In this document: positions 24,803 through 35,269 of the stretch, in pieces
How the letters are laid out: every line of letters begins with the position of its first letter
How positions within the stretch are numbered: position 1 is the first letter of the stretch
From: Isoetes taiwanensis
Taxonomy: Eukaryota > Streptophyta > Lycopodiopsida > Isoetales > Isoetaceae
Reading direction: 5' to 3'
Assembly: GCA_021234155.1 (NCBI GenBank)
Contig: JAJEKV010000050.1
Coordinates: 4,514,550-4,578,549, forward strand
Length of the DNA stretch: 64,000 bases
Made by a program: the position numbers and the translations under genes
Notes under the pieces: model-generated
Databases searched by the model: none
What the model was told of the DNA's origin: nothing
What the model saw: only the letters and a program-made list of their open reading frames with translations

Positions 24803-25728
24803 CAGGCATTCCATCAGATAAAATCCTTCCATATTGGATACTGCCATAACGTATACACATTCCGAACATAATATTCCAATTGATTGTGGTGCTGTCCAAT
24901 TGATTGCGCCACAATGAATGCCACAATGGAATGGTTGGCACAAAATTTTATAGCCAACCGAAAATCCCCATCAGACCACCTAAACACTGGACAATGGAAA
25001 TTGGAGTAATGCACATAAAGGTAAGGTAATGGACCTCAAAACGGACCTCAACCGGCATGCATTGTCGAAGATCCATTAGCAGGAAACAAATTTAATCCAC
25101 ATCCAAATCTACAATGTCAAACAACTGTAAGCATGTTCTACAAGACCACGCATTTTCTATTCACAGTGGGAGAATGAATAACCTGGACATTCTTCATAAA
25201 GAAGATTAATTTTGTTTTAATGTTTCAGATGGCTTTTAGCAGGAATTTGCATTATGAGTTATCGTTTGCTGCAGACGACAGAAACATGAGCTGCTTAAGG
25301 AGGAGTTCCATCATGTAAAACAGTATAAACGTTCAATTTTGATATGGAATAGAAAGAAAACAACTCAGGTAACAATGTAATATTATTATGTTCCTTCTTA
25401 AATTTCATCTTCAATACTTCATTATTTGTATATTATCTGTATGCTAGATGTCCAAAGCCAGGAGCCTTATTCTTATTTTGTGATCCTATGTATTGTTTGT
25501 TTATCAGACAAAGCTTGCTCAAATGTAAATTTTCATTGAGTTGTTTGTAAATGCAAAACTCTAGATACAGTATCCATCTTTTTAGAAGATAAGAACTAAG
25601 AACGTATAGCAAAGAGCACAAGAAACATTCAGCAGAAAAAAACATGTGATCTTGGAGGATAATTGTTACTTCTTTTCATTTGCTCATCTGAGACATATCT
25701 GTACATTCAACCCATAGTGGGAGTCAAT
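24803..25728. other. Spacer downstream of SAUR gene 1
   Basis: Non-coding as far as I can see. The phrase ccaattgattg occurs twice at about 24870-24910. The final 80-100 bases before 25729 are expected to be the 3' UTR of the SAUR gene on -. Confidence 0.5.
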
Positions 25729-26148
25729 CTAACAATCATGATAGAAATCCAGCAGCTCATCAATCTGGAGTTTAGCTGTCTGCTTTTTGTCCTTGCGCAA
25801 AAGCCATAGAAAGTGTTCAAACAATACTGGCTCACAAGGGATTGTAAGGCCTCCATTATATTCAAATCCATACTCTTGGGCAGATCTATCAAGCAGCCTT
25901 CTCATAAATGGGCATCTCAAAATCTCAGTGTCCACGACAAATCTTTGCCTTTGCCCTCCCACATACATTGCTATACAACCTTCAGGCACTTCACAAAACC
26001 CAGAGCAGCATGCTTCTCCCTCGCAGTTGCTGTCCAAGTCTGAAGAACTACAGTTGCTACTCGCGGCCCAAGAATTTGACCTTGATAGCATATTTCTGTT
26101 CCCAAGGAACTCATAAAACCTGCACAACTTAGCCTTCAGGGAAGCCAT
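25729..26148 (-). CDS. SAUR family protein (small auxin up RNA), 139 aa
   Basis: SAUR proteins are small plant regulators of cell expansion. In studied members they bind and inhibit PP2C.D phosphatases, which keeps plasma-membrane proton pumps active. The gene is a single intronless exon of 139 codons, normal for SAURs. Residues 1-50 are variable with a Ser-rich stretch (SNSWAASSNCSSSD). The conserved SAUR domain starts at about residue 55 with VPEGCIAMYVG and QRFVVDTEI, continues with MRRLLDRSAQEYGFEYNGGL and IPCEPVLFEHFLWLL, and ends in a short acidic tail (IDELLDFYHDC). The ATG is followed by A-S-L-K-A-K-L and is the first in frame. A TATA box lies 79-86 bases upstream. It is oriented away from the second SAUR at 27387, 1.24 kb away. 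Codon use and CAG/CTG content are normal, unlike the transposons. Confidence 0.96.
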   Translation of the reverse strand: MASLKAKLCRFYEFLGNRNMLSRSNSWAASSNCSSSDLDSNCEGEACCSGFCEVPEGCIAMYVGGQRQRFVVDTEILRCPFMRRLLDRSAQEYGFEYNGGLTIPCEPVLFEHFLWLLRKDKKQTAKLQIDELLDFYHDC

Positions 26149-26226
26149 TTCCTGGTGCTAGAAAAAGGGAATAAACTAGGAAATCTGTAGAAAGAACTGA
26201 TTGCATCATAACTGAAGGAATGCTTC

Positions 26227-26234
26227 ATTTTATA
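26227..26234 (-). promoter_or_regulatory. TATA box of SAUR gene 1
   Basis: On - the sequence is ctataaaatg, 79-86 bases upstream of the ATG at 26148. This spacing suits a short 5' UTR of about 50 bases and nearly equals that of SAUR gene 2. Confidence 0.7.
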
Positions 26235-26739
26235 GTCAATACCAAGGGTAAGGGCAAGTAGCAAGAACAATAAGTAAATGGTCTCCTTCGTGGGCTTCAA
26301 GCTGTCTGCAAATACAACAGGCCTGGCATGGCCAATATTGAGGTTGGTCTTGGCATTACTTGTCAAACATGAACAAGTAGGGAAGGAATATGACATTGGT
26401 GGACAAAAGTGCACAAGCATAGCCGAAAAAGTTTCGGCAGCTGCCGTATTTTTGTGTACTCAACCATTATAATACTGCCAAATTTTGACAAATTCCAATG
26501 TGGTATGCTGTCAGCAATATCATGTTGCTCAGAAGAATTCAAGTTTATAACACCAAAGATATTTGATGCCAAGTAATGGAGTAAGGAGCCTCTACTCCTC
26601 TCATGTTGTTCTACAAGGATCCACCACATGGTATGGCTGACACCTATTTTAGTCCACTCTTTAAGGTTGGACAATGCCTCATACCAGCAAGAAATAGTCT
26701 GTTGCATTTCACAAGCTAAAGTAAGATATCCAAATAATA

Positions 26740-26930
26740 TGATTTGTCTGAATATGTAGACAAATGCCTGTGAAAATGGGTCCAGGCATTTAATGTGTAC
26801 TTACAATCGTCCTCCTTGCAGCAATCCATATTGGTGATAAAACCAACCAAGCCTTCATATTTCCAACACATCCCTCCTCACAAGTTCTTGCTCGCCATAG
26901 CTTTTTTAAATATGGCATCCAGAAACATGA
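26740..26930 (+). pseudogene. SAUR relic: promoter, leader and broken start only
   Basis: This stretch aligns with the promoter and start of SAUR gene 2 (27215-27400). Shared parts in order are gtagacaaatgc, ggtcc, 'catttaatgtgtac' against 'catttattgtgtac', a TATA region (ggtgataaaacca against ggttataaatcca), ttccaacac, and cttgctcgccatagct against ttgcttgccatggct. The ATG has become ATA and the coding region stops matching within a few codons. It is a truncated duplicate of an upstream SAUR gene with no protein product. Confidence 0.6.
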
Positions 26931-27300
26931 TCCCTAGATACATAATATCTAGATAGATATTTTACTGGTCTCTTTTAAAAGACAATTAACAACAGTTTTC
27001 TTATTTTACTGCATTCTGGATTCAAAGTCAAAAAGCCATGCTTGATTGATCATGCAGCATTAGAATATCTAAGAAACAGGCTCACCTTGTCAACAATATA
27101 CGGTGCTGCATTGTCCAGAATTTATCCTGACACTATCTGGCCCACGCCACAACTGCCTTACAGTTGAGACATTACTTTGTACCAATATGCATGTGGTAAG
27201 AGAAGCAAGTAATACAACTTGTGTAGACAAATGCATGTGCTGAAAAGAAGAAGTAGGTCCGCCCATTTATTGTGTACTCAAATGTCCTACCCATCTTGGT

Positions 27301-27307
27301 TATAAAT
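27301..27307 (+). promoter_or_regulatory. TATA box of SAUR gene 2
   Basis: The sequence tataaat, within ggttataaatcca, lies 80-86 bases upstream of the ATG at 27387. The leader is C/T-rich (ctttctctcttccaac), typical of plant 5' UTRs. Confidence 0.75.
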
Positions 27308-27386
27308 CCAGCCTCATCTTTCTCTCTTCCAACACTTCTTCCTTCTCATATTCTTATTCATAACTTCTTACTTTCTATTGCTTGCC

Positions 27387-27812
27387 ATGGCTCCTTTGAG
27401 ATCTAAATTGCAAAGGTTGTCTGATTTCCTGCAAAGAAAGGACAGGTTATCAAGATCAAGTTCTCGGAGTAGTAGCAGGAGCAGCTCTCTTTGGCAAATG
27501 AGTGACTTAGGCAGTGATTATGAAGAAGATGCGTCCTGTGTTGAGGTTTCAGATATGCCAGAAGGTTGTGTGGCAATGTATGTAGGAGAGAAAAGGCAGA
27601 GATTTGTTGTCCCAACTGCTGTTTTGAGCAACAATTTGATGAGAAGATTGCTGGACAGATCTGCTGAAGAATATGGATTTGAATATAGTGGCGGCCTCAC
27701 AATATTATGCGATCCTGTTCTATTTGAGCACTTTATGTGGCTCTTGGAAAAGAACCAGGAACAGGCAGCTCAACTAGCTATTGACGAGCTATTAGATTTC
27801 TACGACTCTTAG
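27387..27812 (+). CDS. SAUR family protein (small auxin up RNA), 141 aa
   Basis: This is a paralogue of the gene at 25729-26148, intronless, with 141 codons. I chose the ATG at 27387 because it sits in a good plant start context (gccATGGct) and aligns with the start of the paralogue; reading from the TTG three codons earlier is not needed. The N-terminal part is Ser/Arg-rich (SRSSSRSSSRSSSLW). The SAUR domain begins at about residue 56 (MPEGCVAMYVG, QRFVVPTAVL) and continues through RRLLDRSAEEYGFEY, SGGLTI and DPVLFEHFMWLLEK to the acidic end IDELLDFYDS. Domain similarity between the two genes is high, and the N-termini differ mainly in the Ser-rich tract. Regulation by auxin and fast mRNA turnover is known for the family; nothing in the sequence proves it here. 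Confidence 0.96.
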   Translation: MAPLRSKLQRLSDFLQRKDRLSRSSSRSSSRSSSLWQMSDLGSDYEEDASCVEVSDMPEGCVAMYVGEKRQRFVVPTAVLSNNLMRRLLDRSAEEYGFEYSGGLTILCDPVLFEHFMWLLEKNQEQAAQLAIDELLDFYDS

Positions 27813-28508
27813 GCGAAAGAAGTTTTGCCTCCCATTCTATTATTCATCTGTATAGAAACTGCCCCCAATTTTGGGGTAATGAATATACTCCCAATTTTTG
27901 TTCATATATTCTGTAGTAGCCATTGTTTTAGAGTGGTCACAATGCACTATAAGAAGTTCTTACTAAACTAACACTCCGCCACATAAACTTTGGTTGAAAC
28001 ATTTGTTTTTCCATGGATTCTTTGTTTTGAAAGGCATCTCTGCTTAGAACAGAAAAACTTAACTGTTTCTACATGCTGCTACTGCCGGACCAGAAACTCT
28101 ACCCTTCTGAAGGAGCACTTGGCCATGTTCAATATGAGAACTGGTGGATGCACATTTTAGCAGCATTTAGAAGACTATGGATTAAAGCATTTTGTGAACA
28201 AAGAGATGATGCAATCGTATGAAGCCCGTAGCTAATTTTTGAGGTAAAGATACGCTGATAACTTAAGATAACCCTATTCATCTCAAATCAATTCCACAGG
28301 TGACCATTACAGTCTCTTTAGGTCACAACAGCTGTAATTCTCTTATGCTCTTGCGCTTGGAGAGTCCATTTTTGTTATGATTGTTGTCTTGCCTTTTATT
28401 ATGTATCTTTTTAAACTACCTACAAATAAGGTCCCAGTCACATGATGCTGTCAACAATGCTGTCAACAGGGTTCCCAAGCCCTCAATCATAGAAATGGAA
28501 GGGGTCAC
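27813..28508 (+). other. 3' UTR of SAUR gene 2 and spacer
   Basis: The first 100-200 bases after the TAG are T-rich, as expected for a plant 3' UTR. Candidate polyadenylation-like A-rich words (aatgaatat near 27880) are weak. The rest is non-coding. Confidence 0.5.
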
Positions 28509-28832
28509 ATGCCGAATTTTGACAGGGAAGAAGCCCGGTTAATAGCAATATGTTCAACGGGCTGCTGCATTGGTTGGAAGCTGGAAGATTTTCTAGCACT
28601 TGGCAGCAATCCCTCTGCTGGATCACAGACAGGCGTGCCAAATTTTCTTGCTTTCGGTCTTTCTTTGCAATGTGGAATCCTTAATCATGCAACCCCAGCA
28701 AAAAATTGGGTTCCTGTCAACGGCAAAGAATCCCTGTTACCAGCTTCATGTGACCTGATCCTAAAAAATGGGGACATGGCAAGTTGGGTTTCAAAAATGT
28801 CAGTTGGCTTGATTAGCAAAAATATCATGTGA
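28509..28832 (+). CDS. Hypothetical ORF, 107 codons, doubtful
   Basis: This ATG-started frame has normal amino-acid variety (it begins MPNFDREEARLIA and contains FLALGSNPSAGSQ). It resembles no family I know, has no upstream TATA box at a credible distance, and lies in unique sequence downstream of SAUR gene 2. It may be chance. Conservation in a related species would be needed to accept it. Confidence 0.2.
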   Translation: MPNFDREEARLIAICSTGCCIGWKLEDFLALGSNPSAGSQTGVPNFLAFGLSLQCGILNHATPAKNWVPVNGKESLLPASCDLILKNGDMASWVSKMSVGLISKNIM

Positions 28833-30697
28833 GGACATAGCAACCATCGGCATTCGTTGTAGACTGTCTATGCCCATAATACATGATGCATGTAATTATG
28901 AAAAAATTGTTATGGAAAGAAGTATCGAGTTTGTAATGTAAGACGGAAGGCATTAGATCTTGTGGAGCTTGACACCGTATTTTTTTCCATCATCAATTGC
29001 CTGAATAAGCAATATATAATATTGGTTTGCATCTGTTTTGATATGTGATTCTGCCTTCTCTACAATTTTATGGTTTTCGATCTCCCAAACTTGCAGCTCT
29101 GAATATAGATCCAATTTTTCTAAACCGTCTATGAATGAAAGTTTTAGTGGAGGGGGAAAAGAACATAATGAGATGTTGCAACTGTGCTGCTTCTCCTCAT
29201 GTAGTTCCTTTTTTTTTCTACTTTAGATTATTGTTATCCTCCCTTAGGTAAAGTAATGTTTGGAGCTTCATGTAGGTATTGGAGGCAGACTTAGCAATCT
29301 TGGATGAGATAGATTCATGACTTGATGTGGTTGAATTGCAGGATGTTGCAATTCTTGGAAGACTCTATGTACCAAACAAACAACATCATATGGCCAAGTG
29401 AAGTGGCTTTTTTATTGAGCGTTATAAAAATCAAGTACAAAAGTAGAGTAGTAACAATGAATGGACAAAATATAACAAAAAGCCAAACATATTCAAAACC
29501 ATGGAACTAGACAATCATCAAGGGTTTTACTAAGTAAGATAGATAGTAAAGGCATACAACTCGAAGTCCAAAATCTTATTAACTGGACTAAAAACCCCGC
29601 CCTTTTGGGTTTTTGGGAAAAACCATTAGGATAAAAAATGACCAATATAATAAAAGAAGATACAATCTGAACAAGAATCAATATGTCGAATGGTCTTTAT
29701 GCGCCAGCAGACTACATGTGCCAAGTATCAGCACTGCCAACTACAAAAAATGCCAAAAATGAAAAGATCAAAGCTCGACGTCTCTCGAAACACGCCCAAC
29801 TTCAAGAAACTCAGTGTCGACACACTCACATATCGTCTCAATTGCAAGAGGAGAGTAATTGACCTTATTGCACTAAGAACAAAGCCCAGAGAGTGATATC
29901 GTTGATGAAGATAAGATCCGAGACTAGCAGCAATATGTCGAAAGATCTCTATGTGTCGACAAACTACCACACCAAGCATCAATGCTGCCAACTCCAAAAA
30001 ACGCCAAAAACTAATAGAAGACTGCATGCTAGCCACATTCTCAAAGGAAGACACCCGTTAAAAAATCGTAAGAGATGAAAAGTAAGTAATCCTAGAGCAA
30101 AGTCAAAAGAGTATAAGAAAAATGAAATCCAGAAACGAATATGAAGAAAATTCATGACATGGACAGGGAAGAACATCCGCTCCGCCAGAAGAAACTCGTG
30201 CAAGCTAGAGCGGGGAAGAATATCCGTCCAATAGAACAGTAATAATAAGACGGGGAAAAGCATCCACCTAGCCAGGATAAACAACTGCAAACTAGTGTGG
30301 GGAAGATCATCCGCCCATGCAAAAGAAAACTAGAATGGAAAGACAAAGGACATGCGTCAATAAATTTAACAAATCTATAAATAAAACATGGAGATATAAG
30401 AAAGGGTAGGGAGGGAGGGAACTAGAAACAAAAAGAAGAAAGAAAGAAAATGCTCAAAGAGAAGGCCGATAAGAATGGACTGGAAGACAATGAAAATATA
30501 TAGAGAAACGGAAGAAAAAAAATGGCATATTCAGCAAAACCTAGGCTTATTCAGATTTAATAGACAATGATGTTTTTTAAGATGTTTTTTAGTCAATGAC
30601 GTCAAATAATAGACAAGGATCCCATTTTAAGATTATATGTAATGTTTAATTCTTCTTGATTCTTATAATTTTTATATGTTTTATTATATAACTTTAC
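28833..30697. other. Repeat-rich spacer
   Basis: No gene is recognised. A phrase of about 60 bases at 29330-29395 (ending ccaaacaaacaacatcatatgg) recurs at 54770-54835, so both belong to one repeat family. A degenerate block with 'caatatgtcga' and 'gccaact.caaaaa' occurs twice (29680-29765 and 29927-30012). A minisatellite follows at 30161-30340. Confidence 0.55.
30161..30340 (+). repeat. Degenerate minisatellite, about 4 x 45 bp
   Basis: Each unit opens with a form of GGGGAAGAacATCCGcCCA (agggaagaacatccgctcc, ggggaagaatatccgtcca, ggggaaaagcatccaccta, ggggaagatcatccgccca), followed by an A-rich stretch. The spacing is 40-50 bases. Confidence 0.65.
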
Positions 30698-30725
30698 TAG
30701 AAAAAGTGCCCAACGTTGCTGGGCT
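30698..30725 (-). mobile_element. Helitron 3' terminus 1
   Basis: Read on -, the sequence is GCCCAGCAACGTTGGGC (hairpin, 30709-30725), then actttttCTAG with host T at 30697. A short GC-rich hairpin 7-11 bases before CTRR, with insertion next to T, is the Helitron 3' end signature. The element body lies to the right. Its 5' end is not identified, and it is probably interrupted by the insertion at 31240. Confidence 0.72.
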
Positions 30726-31223
30726 TTTTATCGGCAAGCTAAAAAGTGAAGAAAAAAAATGGTAGATTTAACTTATCTAAAGGGCAAAAAATTGTATAAG
30801 TTGGGAAACCTCTTGCCCCAAATTTTTAGGAGCAATTGCAATGGTGCTATCGAATTAATATAATTGTGATTGAATATCTATGTCTTGTTGGTCATGTATA
30901 ATTTCTGTTTTGTGATGTTTTAGCGATAGAAAAATATGTTTTGTTACTATTGATTACTTGCATTATAGGCATTTATGATAGTATTTACAAAGTACGTAGT
31001 GCAAATCCTATGTGAGGTGTCAATGAAATGAATTTTCCATCTAACAAACATGTGCCAAGTAAGTATTAAATTTATGAAAGTGATTGCATCAAAGAATAAG
31101 CAGTGTGAGATTTTATGCGCTTTTCTTAGGCATGAGTGTGAGGAATTTGGAACCGTCAATTGGAATTAATATTCCACTTTGACACAAAACTTAAACTTTT
31201 CAATTGTTAATAAATTCGATATG

Positions 31224-31239
31224 CTGACGTGGGTAAATT
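31224..31239 (+). repeat. Target-site duplication, left copy
   Basis: ctgacgtgggtaaatt, identical to 32989-33004. Confidence 0.85.
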
Positions 31240-32988
31240 TTTTTTTTTTTTTGAGGGTACGAATTTTTTAATTAATATAAAAACAAGGTACACGACCTTC
31301 TTGTGGGTCCACAATAGGCCAGATAGGAAGTATACAATGCTCTTGGTCACCAGATAGAAAGAATTGTAACAAAAGATATACGCAGCCATCAAACTGAAAA
31401 GCCACCCTGAGATCACGTCCATGTACTATGGTCAAGGTTCTCAACCTCTTCTTCATCCCTGCAAAATGATGTGCTCCTCAGCCTTTTAGTTCTTCCAGTA
31501 CTAGAGGGCGTGGCCTTCTTCCCAACTATTGTAGGTACTATGGTAAGGTAATAGCACTTGTAGAGTGCAATCAAAATTATTCTTGAAGAACACACCGAAG
31601 GAATACCTAGAAGAATAAGATAGGCAGGTCGCTCTTGATTGTATGAGAACGCCTGAAGATCTGCCTTCTTCTCCTACTAGCAAGATTACTATGGAGGCTT
31701 ACTTGCTCTTCGTAAATACGCTCCACTACCAAGAAGCCCAACCCGCAAGATTTTTCTGAAGTAGATCTCGTACTAGGCAAGATTGCCAACCTGTCTTCCC
31801 ACTAGCAAGGTACTATAGGCAATTCAACAAGAGCTCCCTCCATTACTAGAGCAACCCGCTACTCCACTGTATAGCTTGCCTCAACCTCTTCTCTACAATA
31901 AAGGTACTATAGACTAGGCTACTCTTTCCATGTAGAGCTGCAAGGCAGAGTAACATATATTCAACAGTTTTGAATACTACAGGAGAAAGCCAATTGCAAT
32001 TCAATGGAGATTTTCGGAGAAGCTTCGAAAGATCTTTGCTGAGCCCCAGACTCATGGCAGCCCGTCATGGCAAATAGGAGTTGCGGTGAACATATCTGTT
32101 TCAATAGTATCGCCTCTGAAGCACACTCTCAAAAAATTTGAAGGCTAAACATTTAAAGCGTAACATGTGTTGCGGCTACAAAGAGACCGCGGGTCTCTCG
32201 TCCCGTATATCTTGCTTTACCAACGCCCTGTGACGGATCACCAAGTCATCCTCTAGCTGGGATAGAGAAGGAAAAAAAAAAACCATAGGCGACGGCTAAT
32301 ATTCATATCAATGTGCATTGAGAAAAGGATGGGCCATCCACACTATCCTCCCAACACTTTGAAATGCACAAAGAAAATGCACTTAGTGTCCTAGCACACA
32401 AACAATACTAGGCAAGTGACACAGAAGATCTGATACTCCATGCCATATCATCCAAAGAAAGCTTGAGGAAGCGGCCTACAAGGAGGAGGCGGGCATTACG
32501 CGCGATGAGTGCGGTCTTCAAATCACAAAGATATTCAAACCAAAAGCGATTTATGGCATACTTTCGGATCGAAAAACCAAGCCTACTCTCGTTTACATGC
32601 CCTAGCGTCGGCCGAAGATGAGATCCGGACAAGTTCGACCCAGGCCGAGAATCTTTGGAGCACACGCTTTGCTAGTCTATTTCTTGCTTAAACGAAAAGC
32701 TCTCACGCAAAAAACACAAAGCGAACCCTTACCAAATCACAGCCTGTTGTTTAGAGAAGAGAAGATTGAAATGGCGGCCATACTTCAACCAACTCCCTGT
32801 TGCAGCAGACCCAAATGCGGATGGTAATGGAAAACCTCATGATCTGCTATGGGCTTCTGCAAAATAGAAGCGACACTGGTCATTTGCTCTTCCGCCTACC
32901 GTCGAGTCTTGTGGGCTCTCGGTGCTTTCGGCCGCCCACTGGGCCGTCGCATTAAGACGCAAACCATAGCGACATCCAAATCATTCCC
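31240..32988 (-). mobile_element. Poly-A non-LTR insertion with 16-bp target duplication
   Basis: The octodecamer core ctgacgtgggtaaatt is present at 31224-31239 and again at 32989-33004. Directly inside the left copy is a run of T (about 31240-31252), the poly-A tail of an element on -. Direct repeats of this length plus a poly-A tail are the hallmark of target-primed (LINE-type) insertion. The 1.75-kb body has short open stretches on - (32408-32665, 31846-32055) that I cannot assign to ORF1 or ORF2, so it may be a 5'-truncated LINE or another sequence mobilised by LINE machinery. It sits inside the region following Helitron terminus 1. Confidence 0.82.
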
Positions 32989-33004
32989 CTGACGTGGGTA
33001 AATT
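32989..33004 (+). repeat. Target-site duplication, right copy
   Basis: ctgacgtgggtaaatt, identical to 31224-31239. Confidence 0.85.
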
Positions 33005-33389
33005 CATTGTTAAATTTTGCAAATTTGACTACGTTATCTAGTGGCTCCTACTAATTACATCTTCTGTAACATGCTAATATTATCATATCCTGCGAGACTT
33101 TCATGTTCAAGACTATCATGTGAGAAAGTGTGCGTTCATGATGTCTCATCATAGGGTTGATCATTATGCTCAATATGGTTTGCTAGAAGAAGGGCGTAAT
33201 TCTTTCTTTGTTGTGATGTTCTAGAAGGGTGTGAATTTAATTTTGTAGTATGTTAGCTGAGGCATAATATGAAAGATTTGCAAAAAATGCTAAGCTCTTC
33301 ATTCAAATTTAAGGTGTTCATAAAATTTAAATTAAAAAAGAAAAAAATAATGCTCACATGTAGTGTGCAAGACCATTGTTAGATAAAAG

Positions 33390-33450
33390 TTGTATATGAC
33401 CTATTGGTCTCCGTGGACGTTAAAAAATCTATTCTATTCTATTCTATTTT
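33390..33450 (+). mobile_element. 3' end of a non-LTR element with (TATTC)n tail
   Basis: The sequence cctattggtctccgtggacg is followed by ttaaaaaat and a TCTAT/TATTC pentamer run (about 33428-33450). It shares the GTGGACG plus A-run core with 24.6 kb and 57.2 kb. Little of the body is left. Confidence 0.5.
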
Positions 33451-33880
33451 GGGTAAATACAGGGTTATCCTGGTTTTGATGATACCTTTGTAGGGTATCC
33501 CTTCTGGCAGAATCACCAAAATTGCGTAGTAACTGCGCAGTCACGCCGACTGTGCCCAACCCTTGGCCATTTTTTTGCTCAAATTTTTTAGCATGGATGT
33601 CTAAGCCGATATAGCTCCAAATCAGTCCGGGTGACTTCCATCAGGGTCAGAATGAGAGAGATAGAGGAGTTGATTGCTGCGAACCAAAAATATCCTCCAG
33701 CGCCTCCCAATTCAACCAGTTCCAAAAGGGCAGAAAACTACCCTCAAAATGCATAGTAACCCAGTTGCTGTGCAGTTTGGTCGAGTGATTCTGCCAGACA
33801 GATTTTTTTGCTGTAATTCTGCCAGAAGGGATATCCTGCGAAAAGATATCACCAAATCTAGGGTAACTCTATTTTCACCC
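33451..33880. mobile_element. Inverted-repeat (foldback/MITE-like) element, 430 bp
   Basis: The left arm begins gggtaaatacagggttatcc and the right arm, read inward, begins gggtgaaaatagagttaccc. Both arms continue to an identical block gatatcccttctggcagaat (left arm with ggtatccc). The arms extend about 65 bases with roughly 75% match, and weaker complementarity continues (agtaactgcgcag against gcacagcaactgggttactatgc). No convincing target duplication is visible and it has no coding capacity. Confidence 0.65.
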
Positions 33881-34036
33881 CATGCTTTTCATTTAAAGTT
33901 CCATAGACCACTTTGTTGTCCATAGCCTTTTTTCTTAAAACTGCTTTTAGCTAACCCTTAGACTATGCAAGAGCTAAATGTCTACGTCCCCACTTTTTCA
34001 AAAAAACCATCTATAATAGATTCGAAAAATTGTATT

Positions 34037-34120
34037 TATAAAAGTTGCTCTTGGCGCATCTCCTTAGTGGCGCATCAAGAATTTGTCTTTGTAAAAGTTG
34101 CTCTTGGCACATCTTCTTAG
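34037..34120 (+). repeat. Short imperfect direct repeat (2 x ~32 bp)
   Basis: ttataaaagttgctcttggc and ttgtaaaagttgctcttggc open the copies, which are about 51 bases apart. Confidence 0.7.
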
Positions 34121-34736
34121 CGATTGTCCACTTGTCTGCCACATGCTTGCTCCAAAAAAAAATGGGAATGCTCTATGCTCTGTTGGTCTTCATCAGACAG
34201 ACTGAAGAGATAAAACATCTAAAGAATATGGTCTCAAATAAGCACCTTTATTCGGCATGACAAGCTTTAGTTGAACTCGTGCACTTTAAGCAGTAGCTTT
34301 CGGAAGCTATATTCAAAGTGTCGCCAATGGTTCATATATTCATGCACTTGCATATTTAATAAGGCCCAGAAAGGACATACGTTGTTAGTCAAAACATTGA
34401 AGGCAGCTTACGGTCACTATAGGACGTGTATGTGGTTTTGCAAAATGTTTTCCAGGGCCCCATTGTTTAAAAATTCAACTGTTGTGAAATCCATGCAGCA
34501 TAAGACAAAATTCATGGACATATAAACAACATTGTGAAGTTAGAACTATTAAATTGCCCTTCCAAAATGATACAATATATATACATTGCAAGTTCACAAA
34601 CTGAAGGGAGATTTCATTTAAAGTTCTACTTTATAAATGCACATCAAGTTATACACGTGGAAATGTCCATTTATCGTACTACAAGATTCTCCCCTCTGCA
34701 TTAAATATTCCCCACAAATGAATGCAGCTCCCTTGC
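34121..34736. other. Spacer left of the CDC48 fragments
   Basis: AT-rich with no gene recognised on either strand. The CDC48 AAA domain that should follow the fragments on - is not here. Confidence 0.5.
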
Positions 34737-35215
<479 letters not shown>

Positions 35216-35269
35216 CTTCTGCATGTCAAAGATGCTCTAAAAAGGCATCCATGCATTGCACACAATAAA

